Source: Carex sylvatica
Lineage: Eukaryota; Streptophyta; Magnoliopsida; Poales; Cyperaceae
DNA: 64,000 nt
NCBI GenBank assembly: GCA_964058845.1
Contig: CAXKVR010000242.1
Coordinates: 1-64,000, forward strand
Direction of reading: 5' to 3'
Below the pieces are notes generated by a model. It worked only from the letters and a program-made list of their open reading frames with translations. It made no database searches and was not told the origin of the DNA. Position numbers and translations under genes: made by a program. Positions 23,101 through 35,100 of the stretch are shown here, piece after piece; the first letter of the stretch is position 1; every line of letters begins with the position of its first letter.

Positions 23101-24158
23101 CGGACCGGACCGGGTACCCGACCCGGACCGGGTACCATACCCGGACCGCCCTACCCGTGCCGGGTACCACGGGCACGGGTAAAACTCGGGTAGGGTACGG
23201 TTTTTGAAAATTATACCCGAGTATACCCGACCCGAGATACCCGTTTACCCGACCTACCCGTACCCGACCCAAACCTGTACCTGACCCCGGATAAACCCGA
23301 TCCGAGAGCAGCCCTCTAATTTAAACACACAAACACAAGTTTCAATGAATAACTATCTGAATATATCAGAATCATTTCTAAAGAAAATATATACCTTGAA
23401 ATCATACTTTTGAAGTATGTTCTTGTTTGTATTATTTCAGGGTGAACAAAATTATTTTGAGGAGGTGAATATAGATCTTTCCAAGGGCCAGCATAAAAGT
23501 CCTGAATATACATGTAAACCCAAAAAAATTCATTATTTGCTTGTCTCATAATTTTGTTGTTGCAAGCAACCAATCAACAGGATATTAGAGAACTTAAAAT
23601 GTTATGAGCAAAATAAATGAAATGGTTCCAATGACTGATAGATAGTAATGACGAATACGATAAAAAAAAATAAAAAATTATTGATAACAATATATTTTGT
23701 ACAGCATTGCATTATTATTTTGGGTTCATTTTCAGAAATTAATCCAATGGGACAAGTGCCAGCAATCTTTCATGGTATATTAAATCTATACGAGAGGTAT
23801 CATTTTCATTAAACCCTCTAAGATTTACGAATTGGTTTAATGTTTTTAATATCTATTTCCACTTTTCCAGTCAAATGACGTAACCCAAAATCGTTTTATA
23901 TATGCATTTTTGGGTTTTGAGTTGTCTCTAGACTTCAAAACGTCTACAATTCTGATTTCCAACTTACAGTCATGCTATATTGAGATACCTTGCTTCCTTT
24001 CCTTCAGTACCTGATCACTGATCACTGGTATGTTTCATTTATTGATATTAATTATATGATACTAATTAATCAATTCCTTCTAATTTTTCTCTTTTGTTAT
24101 TTAGTACCTGATACTAATTAAGAATAAAGAATAATTAACTTATCTTGCAACTGTGCAT

Positions 24159-24486
24159 GAGGGAGGCTATGGTACTATGCATAGCGTTGATTGGTTCGTT
24201 ACTATAGATCAACATTTTTGTTTTTAAAGTTTAAATAGTCGATCTCAACCGTTTAACATTATCTCCATATGAAAATGTACTTGCAATAAATTTTGCAGTT
24301 TGAGAATATTTTTACTATTTTTTTAAACAAGTAGAAAATCACTATTTTAGAATGGTCTAGAATTTTTAGATCAAGCAGTTTTCTACTTATCTAAAATATA
24401 GTAAAAAAATTGTAAAAATATAAAATTTGATCTACAAGTACATTTTCATATGAGATCATGTTGAACTGTTTACCATAGCCTTACTC
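24159..24486. mobile_element. Foldback element 5, exact 9-bp target duplication
   Basis: Tips are GAGGGAGGCTATGGTACT on the left and ACCATAGCCTTACTC on the right, around the family stem core. The exact 9-bp direct repeat ACTGTGCAT flanks it (24150-24158 and 24487-24495). This is the clearest evidence that the foldback family belongs with Mutator-type elements. It lies in intron 4 of the GST pseudogene. Confidence 0.92.
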
Positions 24487-26091
24487 ACTGTGCATTGTAT
24501 TAAAAGATAGAAAATTTCCTGAAATGATTTCATTTCTCATTCTCCCATTTCTTGAAGAGAGGAAGAGATGAAGTTGCACTTTACCATGCTTGTACAGAGG
24601 CAGTAAAGTAGGATAAAATGGAGTCTTGTTTTGTACCAGCAAAAGCTGTTATGTTCTTTATATTGCTATTGTCAGCAAATTTCTGATTTTGCTCCTTGTA
24701 AAAGGTACCCGAATGATCCGACTGAGAGAGCTAAGATTGATGCCATTTTAGATTGGCACCATAACAACTTACGCCGTGGTGCATGTATGTTCCTTTATAT
24801 ATTTCTCTTCTACGTTACTACGTAAACTATTCTGTTTTTTGTTGTATTATATTTTCAATAGGCTCTTTGCCTATTGTTTTTTTTCTAAAAAAAATAGAAG
24901 AAAAAGAAAAAGAAACAGAACCTCTATGTTGCAAGACACGATGCTGACTTATTGGTTTGACTTGTACCAGTAATAGATTATAATGGTTTCTTTCAGCATC
25001 AACTAAGAGTTATCAAACAGATTAATTTTCTGACACATCAGTTGGCCTTGTGCCGTTATATGGTATTGGTTCCTGCCGACCTAAACACAAAATTACAAAA
25101 ATCATCACTGCTGACATATCACCCACAGTTGTATCTGTACGATATGATAACATTTTGCAAAACAAACCAGTGCTGATATTTCACTTTTATGGTCGCTGGA
25201 CTTAAATTTTTTTGCTGTAATTTATCTGTTTTTTTGCTTTTTCTATTTTTCTTTTTAACTAAATTTTGTATCTAATTTTTTCCCTCAATGTCTCAAGTGT
25301 GATCCATTCATGGTGTCTAAATGAAGATCCAAAATCATTTTTTTTCCTTGGTACTGGTATTAAATAGCTAGTCGCTGAGCCGAATAGGCGAATTTTGGTT
25401 AAAGCACGATATATCAGCAAATTCAAATCTTTATTTATCATATAGAAATAAAATATGCTACTTGTTATCAATTTGTTATCAGAAGACAATCAAGGGACCC
25501 TAACTGTTATATCTATATTTGTCAGTGACCTACATTTTTAATACTACACTCGGTGTGATTATTGGTGCACCATTAAATGCGGAATTAGCGCAAAAAGGAA
25601 AGAAGATTCTATGTTCGTCGCTTTTGAAGATTGAGAATCTGTGGCTAAAAGATGATTCAAAATATTTATTGGGAAACTCTCGACCTTCTATTGCTGATCT
25701 GAGCCTCTGCTGTCAAGTCATGCAATTACAGGTACTTACAACTAATTAAATATGTATCGGTATGTATCAGTATGTATTCAATATGTATTAGTATCTGAGA
25801 CTATCCATATCTGTATCCGAAAACTAAAAGCAAATATGGGTACGATTTAGCTATCATTTGTCGGTATCTAATCTGTTTACTTCTCTAATTAGCTAGGTAA
25901 ATATGGTGCTTTCTTTATAGTTTCATTTTTCATATTTAATCATCTACTTCATTGTCATTTTTATTAGCAAATAACTAAACATTCTTTGGGTGATTGGTAA
26001 ATAAACAAGTGTAAGATATTTTCAGTCATAATGAAACAATTTATTGATTAGGCCGTTGGCAAAAAAGAGGCAGAGAGGATTTTGGCGTATG

Positions 26092-26765
26092 TATGTTGTT
26101 TCTACTCGTTAACTCTAAAAAACAGAGCATTTGCATATAACCATTCTGAAATTTCAAATTTCTTAAAATATCCCAGAATACATGTCAGTTGTAATACTGC
26201 CAGTATGGTAGGTTGTTTTAGTTTTGACTGAGTCTTGTATGAGAGAAATAGTCCTAAATTAGGACAGAAATATACACAATTGTGTAATTCTGATACCATT
26301 TTGTATCAATAGGGTGAATTAAATTGTACCAAGACAAACAGGCAAAACTGAAGTATTTGCTAAAGCACAAAATAGACAAACTCTGAAATATTATATGTTC
26401 ACCTGGTAACGATATTTGCTAATCATAAACTATATTGCAAATTTTTGTGATAATTGAAGGCCCTAATTATGAATTGTCATGCTTGTTGAGTGACCTATCT
26501 GTCTAACAGTGAGGTGGGCCCAGTATTTGGTGCACTGTCAAATGCACAAACTGCAGAAGAAGGAAAGAAGCTCCTGATTTCATCTATATCAAAAATAGAG
26601 TCACTGTGGCTAAAAGGGGATTCACGGTTTTTATTAGGCAACTCTCAGCCATCCATTGCTGATCTCAGTCTTGTTTGTGATCTTATGCAGTTGGAGGTAC
26701 CTATGAAAATATAACAACATTTTTTATAGTGCTGCGATAAACTAAAAACCCTTGCATTTTCTATA
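26092..26765 (+). pseudogene. Theta-class GST fragment (intron 5 and exon 6 only)
   Basis: From about 26092 the DNA matches intron 5 of the intact GST (TTAACTCTAAAAAACAGAGC and later blocks). It then has a complete exon 6 at 26491-26696, 206 nt long as in the intact gene, reading EEGKKLLISSISKIESLWLK and SQPSIADLSLVC. A short piece of intron 6 follows. No exon 1-5 or 7 belongs to it. The junction with truncated exon 7 of the upstream copy suggests unequal crossing-over or partial duplication inside the array. It is not expected to make a protein alone. Confidence 0.85.
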
Positions 26766-26884
26766 ACACTGATTTGCTCTTCGAGAAAGAGTGTATTTTT
26801 TAAATTAAAGAGCCCCGGTCCATATTTATTAGATGTTTGTAGGCCTTTTGCCTGGATGGGCCGGGGAGGGCCGGGGCGGGCCGG

Positions 26885-26896
26885 GCCTATAAAATA
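26885..26896 (+). promoter_or_regulatory. Candidate TATA box for the intact GST
   Basis: CCTATAAAATAG follows a GC-rich GGGCCGGGGCGGGCCGGG block, about 175 bp before the start codon at 27066. Spacing fits a leader of roughly 150 nt that includes a short ATTCTCCA repeat. This is inference from motif and distance only. Confidence 0.4.
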
Positions 26897-27065
26897 GAAA
26901 TGTAATTGTGTGCATTCGGTATCTGAAAAGACAAATAGTGGAATAGTGGAATAGTGGAATAGTGGTCGGGGATATCTCAACCATTCGGTAGGTATGATCT
27001 CCATTCTCCAATTCTCCAATTCTCCAATTCTCCATCCTTTAGTTTTGTAAGAGGGAGCTTCGAAA

Positions 27066-29529
27066 ATGGGTTTAAAGGTGTATGCGGATCGGCTGTCTCA
27101 GCCTTCCAGGGCTGTCATCATCTTTTGCAAGTAATTTTCTGAGTGCCCTCTTTAATCTATTTTAATTTACTCTCTCTTTCTCATCAGCCGTTTATCCTCC
27201 ATTTCTGGGAACTGATATATTTTCTTTTATAAGTTTGAATGCTTATAATTTATTAGTTTGTTTTAATCCACTTATCCACTTAATATAATTTATTAGTTTG
27301 TTTTAATCCCTCTTTCCAAGTGAATGCTTGAAGCATCACTTTCAATCGGATTGATGTGTTGTGATTTATTGTATTTCTAGGATGAATCGGATTGATTTCG
27401 AGGAGGTGAAGATAGATCTCTCTAAGGGCCAACACAAAACTCCAGAATTTGCAAGTAAGCCTAAAGAATTACTTTATTTTAATGCATCATTTGCAATTAA
27501 TCAGAAGAACCATAGATAATTTTGATTCCAGTGGCTAAATGCTAAATGAAATATGGAAAGTTAGTATTCTGATAAATGTTTAAACTTCCATACTGATAGC
27601 ATTTTTTCCTGGTACCCTACTATTATTAACACAACTTATCTTTGTGCAGAAATAAATCCATTGAAACAAGTGCCAGCAATTATTGATGGTAGATTTAAGC
27701 TGTTTGAAAGGTACCTGTTATTTTATCCGTCTAGAATTTATATTGTTTTATTTATTTAATACTGAAATTATTTATCTAAGAAGGTACCTGTGCTATCACT
27801 CTGGTAGCCTCACGTTACTGATCTATTGACATGTTTGTCTTTTGCAGTTTATTCTTGTAATTAGATTTATGCTCTATTCTTAGGTTTCACATTCCATTTT
27901 TTTTTTTTTTTTAATGTTAATTTTAATCATCTTACCTTCTTTACTGGTTTTACAGTCATGCCATCTTGCGGTATATTGCTTGCTCTTTTCCTTCAGTATC
28001 TGACCACTGGTATGTTTTGTACATGATATATGTCTTTTTTTTAAAATTCACTCTTATCTTTTTGTATTAGTTATTTCTTTAATAACAGTGCAGAAGAACT
28101 GTAGGGAAGTTACTTCTTGTCCCGATACAAAATCAAAATCTTTATAGACATATTTCACTGTATAAAAATGAGAAGATTGCCACAGTTGTCTTCTTGGGAA
28201 GGAAATTTTTAAAGAGAGAAACCCATGAAAAGGGGCATTTTGCATATGCTTTAATATAAAACATTAATGTGCAAGTTAGTAAGTTATGTGTACTTCAATA
28301 ATAAGTTAGTGAACCAGTTTTCCCCCATGATAGGTACCCGAATGATCTGACAACCAGAGCAAAAGTTGACTCCATATTGGATTGGCACCATTTGAACTTG
28401 CGTCGTGGCACCAGTATGTTGTTTTTACTTTTTTAACTCTGAAAAAACAGAGCATTTGCAAATAACCCTTCTGAAATTCTTAAAATATCCCAGAGGACCT
28501 CTTTTAAATTAATGCCTTTTTCTGATTACCATATATGTCAGTGCAGAGAGATGTCAGTTGTCTCCTACCTGTATGGTAGATTGTTTCAGTTTTGACTGAG
28601 TCATATATCAGAGAAAATAATTCTAATTTAGGACTGAAATATACCCAACTGTTTCATTCTGGTACCAAGCAATTTGTCTCATTAGGGTGAATTAAATGGT
28701 ACCAAGACAAACAGGCAGAACTGAAGCCTTTGCTAAATCACAAAGTAGACAAATCTCTGAAATATAATATGTTCATCTAATAAAGATTACATAGCAAATT
28801 TTGTGTGACATTAGAAGGACCTAACCATTAATTTTTCATGCTTGTTCAGTGACCTATGTGTTCAACAGTGCCCTGGCCCCAGCATTTGGTTTACCGTTAA
28901 ACACACAAGCAGCAGAAGAAGGAAAGAAACTTTTGATTTCATCTCTTTCAAAAATAGAGTCGCTGTGGCTAAAAGGGGATTCGCGGTTTTTATTAGGCAA
29001 CTCTCAGCCATCCATTGCTGATCTCAGTCTTGTCTGTGAACTCATGCAGTTGGAGGTACCTACGAAATATAACAACATTTTTTAGTTTTCACATCCCCAG
29101 AAAATATATAACACCAAAAGGGGAAGGGAAAAGAAAATTAGAAGAAAACTGTCCTTTAGATAATTTGGCCTTTGTGTTATAGCCCGAACTTTTGGTTGGT
29201 ATTGAGCTGGTTTGCACAAGTCCCATTCCAGAAACTATAATTTGTTTTATTTTATTTTTTTGCCCTTTTTGTAAGGAAGAACCTCAGCATTTTATTTGCA
29301 AGTACTCTATAAGAAATTTATGTAAGAATTTATATTTTTATTAATAATTTAACAGCTTGTGGATAATAATGAGCGGGAGAGGATTTTTGAGCAGCACCAA
29401 AAAATCAGAGACTGGATGGAAAATGTGAAGAGAGCAAGTCACCCGCATTTTCTAGAAATACATGGGATTATATTTAAAGTGAAGGCTCTTTTAGAAAGCA
29501 AGAGAAACAAAGCTTCACCTAAGCTTTAA
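27066..29529 (+). CDS. GSTT: Theta-class glutathione S-transferase, intact, seven exons
   Basis: Exons 27066-27130, 27381-27454, 27650-27710, 27956-28009, 28334-28413, 28850-29055 and 29356-29529 all have GT-AG borders and join in frame to 237 aa. The N-terminal thioredoxin-like half has the theta signature LSQPSRAVIIFCK with the catalytic Ser11, then NPLKQVPAI and FESHAI for glutathione binding. The helical half has YPNDL, LDWHHLNLRRG and NSQPSIADLSLVCELMQL. Theta GSTs conjugate or reduce electrophiles and organic hydroperoxides with glutathione. The last residues are SPKL; the PKL end resembles a type-1 peroxisomal signal, and Arabidopsis theta GSTs are known to be peroxisomal. It is the only complete member of a three-copy array, downstream of a pseudogene and a fragment. 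AATAAA-like signals follow near 29568 and 29676. Confidence 0.95.
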
Positions 29530-29915
29530 AATTAAGGTAGATAATGAAATCTCTTTTGTTAAAGTGAAATAAATTATGTATTTTGGTTCAACTTGCAAAC
29601 ATTATACTGTCATCTCTCTCTAAATGCCAATTTCTCCAGTTGTAATGTATTCTAAACCATAGTTGTTTCCATATAAATAAAGCTGCTTAAACTAGTTTCT
29701 ATTTATTTCGTTTCTCAGCCTAAGCTTGTCAGTACCTGTGGGTTTTGTTATGGTGTTTTCTTTTTAATAAATATAGAAAATAATGTATTAAATACAGCAT
29801 TAATTATTGTAGAAATGTTCAGATTTTCAGATTTTCAGATTAACGACTATAATAATAGAGAATATCATAACAAAATTTAAAGGGAACACTACAGCAATGT
29901 CGTTTGTTTGGCTTT

Positions 29916-29950
<35 letters not shown>

Positions 29951-31702
29951 TACATTGATTAAATTATATTAACCTGATCTCTTACGAATAAAACATCACA
30001 ATTGGGTAGGTGGGTGAGATAGTGTGGCGGTTGTTAGTGTTAAAAATGTACAATGTGGAACACAAGCCATGAAGCGCCAAAAATTGAAGACACTTTATTG
30101 ATGCACACCTTTCATTTTTTCTTTTCTTTTAAACATGATGTAACTTTCTAAATCATTATTTGCTCAAGAAATATATCAACTTTATTTGCTGGATTATTAA
30201 ATTATGTGGTCGTAATAGACTCCTGTATTTAACGAGATTACAAGACTGCTGGTTTGTTTCGATTATTAAATCATTTGCTGAAACTAAAAAATAAATACTA
30301 AATTTCCTTCAAATGGACAATTTTTTACTACAAATGCAATATTGCAAGTTCAATTGCAACACTTAAAAAAAAAAAAAAAAAAAAATCAAACCTAGCACAT
30401 AGCTTCTGCCTTATATTTTAAAACGGAAATTGAACCCTTTTGTTAAATCCAAAATTAATTAAAAATAAATAAAAAATGAAAACCCTCTTTCTCGATTAAA
30501 CCTTTCTCTACTAATCAAAGAAAAAAAAGAATTGGAAATCCAAATTTAAATAAAGAAAGAAAAATCCCCTCTCAATTAAACCTTTCTGTACTAAACAAGT
30601 GAAAGAAAAAGAGTTGAAAACGAAATGTGAGAAAGAGAAAAGATAAGGAAGCATCTTCTATCCAATGGTACTGTGATGTGTACGCGACTAAACCTAACAC
30701 CTCTGACTAATAGTTTTAAATTTGAACACGGAAAAAATATTTCAAATTAAATTGTAGATATTTGTTCATTTGCACATAGGTTAACAGAGTTGATCATGTA
30801 CCTTGCATAATTTGCAAGGGATGGACCATAAAAAATTAATGTTGGGTTTTAGACCAGTATCAATGCATATTTTTATGTATATTTGGAGCATATCTATATT
30901 GCACAGGATAATATTAATTTAACTGATAATGGATAGGTTTAAGATTCATACTTTAAAAGTTTGAATTTGAGGTATCTTAGAGGATGTGAATTTGAGATTC
31001 AAATTTGCTGCTTTTCTCTAAAAAAAGTAAGACTACTTTCCTCCTTTTCTTTTCTTTTCTTTCGCTAAAAGCAGAGTCTTACTAAAAAGGATCCAAATCC
31101 GTTTAATTTCTCAAAAAAGAAAAGAAAAAGAACACCCTTCGTTTAGAGAGAGAAAATGAGTGGATTTTGAATTCCACCAAAAATAAGGTCATATTTTATT
31201 AGACACGTATTTATATGCGTGAATTTGACAAGCAGCGGATTTGAATTAGTGAATCCCTAAATTTTCTTTGAAAAAAACAGCGAATTTGAATCCCTAAATT
31301 TGAATGAATTTGGGCAGCAATTTGTATTTATTTTACACAGTCAAATAGACACGTATTAAAGCCAACTAATCAGTACATCACTCTCTTGCATTGCTCTTCA
31401 TTAACTAAAATATTTCGTATGGTTATGTATTTATTGATTAAAAAAAATAGTTGGTAACATCTGAGGTTATTAAATACTATATATGTATTTTTTTTTTTAT
31501 TTCAGGTGCACCAAATTTCGTTTTTTATTCGGAGTTTGGTATTTCGCTCGACCCGAACCCAATTATCATATTATACTTTTGGACTATCCAAAACTGCACA
31601 TTATTTGTTTTCAGACAAAAAAATGCTGTCAAATTTCTTTAAAGACAAACACGGCCATTTATAAACGGCTCATATTTTGTATATATAAACGGCCAATCAT
31701 CC
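29530..31702. other. Intergenic, no gene seen
   Basis: The GST 3' flank is followed by AT-rich sequence with long T (29920-29947) and A (30365-30385) runs. A diverged direct repeat at about 30480-30550 and 30565-30620 shares ATTAAACCTTTCT and nearby blocks. No coding sequence or bordered transposon is recognised. Confidence 0.5.
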
Positions 31703-31703
31703 C

Positions 31704-31796
<93 letters not shown>
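31703..31796. repeat. Compound (CT)n(TA)n microsatellite
   Basis: About 23 bp of CT repeats pass straight into about 70 bp of TA repeats, which abut a foldback element. A shorter TA run follows soon after the far end of that element (about 32199-32212). Confidence 0.95.
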
Positions 31797-31799
<3 letters not shown>

Positions 31800-32184
31800 G
31801 AGGGTTCAAATGCACCCAAAAATTTGTGCACCCAAATGCACCATATCTTTCAAATCATTTTTCTCTGTTTTCAAAGTCCAAATAGTCAATCCGAACCGTT
31901 AGATGCGATCTATATATTAAGATGTGCTTGGAGACCAAATTTTACATTTTTAGGAATTTTTTTACTATTTTTTTAGATTTATTGAAAATCGCTATTTTTA
32001 GTAAATCTGGACCATAAAAAACAGCGATTTTCAATAAATCTAAAAAAATAGTAAAAAAATTTCAAAAAATGTAAAATTTGGTCTCCAAGCACATCTTAAT
32101 ATATAGATCGCATCTAACAGTTCAGATTAACTATTTTGGCTTTGAAAACGGAGATAAAAGATAGTGTGCATTTGAACCCTCATC
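31797..32184. mobile_element. Foldback element 6, at the edge of a TA microsatellite
   Basis: Tips GAGGAGGGTTCAAATGCAC and GTGCATTTGAACCCTC are inverted. The arms carry the family core (CCGAACCGTT, TTAAGATGTGCTTGGAGACC) and the loop AACAGCGATTTTCAATAAATC with its partner. The tip sequence is unlike elements 1-5 although the core is the same. Confidence 0.87.
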
Positions 32185-35100
32185 GTATGTATGTGTTATA
32201 TATATATATATATTGCGTTTCTTTTGTCTCGATGGACTGAAGAAACTGGTCCTGATGTTACAAATTTTGTCATTGTCAAGGTGTCAATTACCTCGTTTTT
32301 GTTCGATTTGAAATGCTCGATTTTGACTTGCTCTTTGAAATCATTTGTTAGTTCTTGAAGTTTGAGCTGGTTTTCGGGTTTGAATTCGAAACAATTCAAG
32401 TTGTTTTGTTTGTGCGAAGATTAAATCATAATTCGATATAATATAATATACTCATTTTGTTTGTCTCAATTATTTTTTATTAGTCTCTACAGATAAAAAC
32501 TTTCCATCAAAAAGAAGGCTTAATCTTATCTTGAAAAGTTGTTACATAATACAATTTCCGGCAGCTAGGCTAAATAAAAAAGAAAAACGACATTCATAAG
32601 AAACAGAGAACGAAAAGCAGTAATAAATAAAACATCTGAACAATCTTAAAAAGGAAATAATCAGAGCTGTGTTGTGGCTTTGAAATGACCTTATTACCCA
32701 TCTGTTGTTTCATTTGGTCTTGTAGGGTTAAATGTGTAAAAGTAACATATTTACTACCTTGGACCTTATATTTTCAGATTAAAAAATCAACCACAGGATA
32801 GTTCTTTAGTTAATTATTTATCATATTTTACTGGTAGGGATTTTGTGCAATTCAAGCTAGAAGTGAAGTACAAGTTTATAACTGATCAAAATATGGTATA
32901 ATGTATGATAACGGAGGTTAAAAATAGAGGGATATTCTCACATAATTATTTATTTTTAGAAATTAAAAAAGAAAAAGAAAACAAGATGGATTGCTTTTAT
33001 TTTTTTTATTTATAAATGGATCGATCACTGATTTTCACAGCAACAGTCACATAGTGAGGAAATTAATTGGTTCGATTAATGAGACCGAACTGAACTATTA
33101 CTTTGATTTGCTTCATTTCTAACTCAAACACTAAATTTGCAGCTTCTATTGAAACCAAATCAATGGTTATGTTTCAGTATTTTCCATTTTTTTTTTTTGG
33201 TCATCAAAATACCGTAGGTCGTGACATTTTCATTATAACCAAAATCAAAACAAACAATCTTCCACAAAAATAAAAATAAAAATAAAAACCGCTAAATTGA
33301 ACTCTTTTTTTGCACCCTTTTTTACCAATTGCATTAAAATATCATAATAAATTATAAGTTTGTTTCAGTGTAGATATATAATTATACAAAAATAGCATCT
33401 TATCTTATACACTGAACTACTTGTAAAATCTCTCACTGCTAAAAATCCTAACCATTTATTAGTCTTTTTTGCACTCTTTCTAAATCTAACCTAAATCTCT
33501 CTATAGAGCTTTGTCTATTAGCATGTCAATCTCTGTAGCAAGGAAAAGTATACCCCAAATAATCCTAACCATTTATTAGTCTCCCTTTAATTAGTTTTTG
33601 CTAAATAATCAGCTAAATCGTTTTGGCTTCTTTTGCACATGTAAACAAACAAAGATCTATTTTCTTGAGACAATCTCTAAATCACCAGGATCTTGACACA
33701 GAGATAGGAGTAGATCCGATGGACATTGGACCTACTTTTAGATTCAATTAGCTCTATCACCGTACAATTAGCATTAAGATCTGTGTGCACAGAAATTGAT
33801 AAAAACTCATATGGATTTTAATAGGAGTGCACGATTTTTGATGCAATTGAATGGTCAGATCACCATCGAACCAAAGTAGATCCAATGGACATCGGACCTA
33901 CTCCAAAATGCCTGGCACAAGCAAATATTCACCAAAGTGATGCTGTCAATATAAAATGAACATGAAACCATACGTAAATCCAGCACCAGAGATATATTCT
34001 TTTAACGCCATAACTTCCAACTGTAAAGGACGACCTCCCCTTACCGGGAAACAAATATATTGTTATTCCAATGGAATAATAGGGAATAATAGGAACCTGT
34101 TATTTCGACCCAATCGTTCGAATTTTTTCATGTGTGAATCTCAATAAAAAAAAAAATTGTGCACGAATCTTAACTAAAATTAATGGTTGAAATATGAATA
34201 ACAACATATTTATTTTCTCCTTACTGCGGATATGTTTGTTTGATTTGTTCTCTATTCTTGCTATTGTAATACAACCAAACACCGAATAACTTGTTCCGAA
34301 TAGCTTGTTCTGAAAAATAACCTATTCTTGTTACAACCAAACATACCCTATGTGCCTAAGAACAATTCCTATAGCAACTGCAAGGCACGTTGCAACTTCC
34401 AGCCCAGGTAGATATCCATCTATTTATTTGATAAAAAAAGTAATTTATCTATTTGTCAATAATTTAATATCGTAGTTTCTAGAAAAAAATAAAAGCTTTG
34501 GCCTTTCGATATTCTCAAGGGCAAGACGGTAATATTGACCTGAGGTCAACGTCGTTGGTGGAAGAGAGCTTTCCACGTGGGCCGCACAGAATCGTCGTCT
34601 TCTGCCTCTGATGGGGCCCACTAATTTATGGTATCTCAATTCTCAAATAAGAAAAGAATTATAGGGAAAACAAATAAAAAAAGAGACAGCAAAAAGCAGC
34701 AGCATGATTCACAGTATATCTTTCTTATACAAAGTTGAAAAATAATGATTGCGGGACAATTTGTTTCAGAACATTTGTGAACTGCTTTGGACAAAGGTTT
34801 ATTTAAAGCCACATTAAATCTTTCGACTTAAAATTTCTAAGAGGGTTGAGATCCGAATTTGAATAAATGTTTGATAATGCCGACTTTATTTTGAATTGCT
34901 GTCATCCAAATAACTATTACGACGAGCAATAGTTGTCTTTTATAATGCATTATGACATGGGTCATCATTACTATAATACTATTCAATTCATTGATATGAT
35001 GCTATACTTTGTTGATGCTATCGTTCGGAATTGTCAAAGACGAGCAATTATAACTTGTTAATGCAATCCTTTCGGAATTGTCAAAGACGAGTGAGTGTCG

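Larger units (their letters stand above)
17145..23318 (+). mobile_element. hAT transposon, 6,174 bp, apparently autonomous
   Basis: An exact 8-bp target duplication ATTTAAAC flanks the element (17137-17144 and 23319-23326). The short inverted ends are TAGTGGTTTGC on the left and, reverse complemented, TAGAGGGCTGC on the right (8 of 11 match). Both subterminal regions are dense in CCCGACCCG and GGGTACGGGT motifs (17160-17530 and 23100-23310), the clustered subterminal sites that hAT transposases usually bind. Between them lie a long internal repeat array (17900-19620) and a two-exon BED-finger transposase with no stop inside (19696-22226). The element is inserted in intron 1 of a theta-GST pseudogene, in the same direction as the gene. 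Confidence 0.95.
15034..26092 (+). pseudogene. Theta-class GST pseudogene with a transposon-filled intron 1
   Basis: All seven exons of the intact copy at 27066 have counterparts in order: 15034-15098, 23441-23513, 23736-23796, 23970-24027, 24705-24784, 25526-25731 and the start of exon 7 at 26052. Exon 1 reads MELKVYGTRISEPSRAVIIF and keeps the Ser that theta GSTs use with glutathione. Exon 2 is one nucleotide short (73 against 74), which shifts the frame. Exon 4 has a 3-nt loss and a duplicated ATCACTG, which shifts it again. Exon 7 stops after about 12 codons (AVGKKEAERIL) and runs into DNA matching intron 5 of another copy. Splice borders are mostly kept. A TATA-like TATAAATATA lies near 14964, about 70 bp before the ATG. 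Intron 1 is 8.3 kb because it carries a Mutator-type element and a hAT element. Confidence 0.9.

Noticed and set aside
22782..23272. Phe-rich minus-strand frames of 118 and 155 codons
   Set aside because: They come from A-rich tracts on the plus strand next to hAT subterminal repeats. They resemble membrane proteins only by composition.
32196..32399. 67-codon minus-strand frame (LKLQELTNDFKEQVK)
   Set aside because: It looks weakly coiled-coil but runs into a TA repeat and has no homologue I can name.
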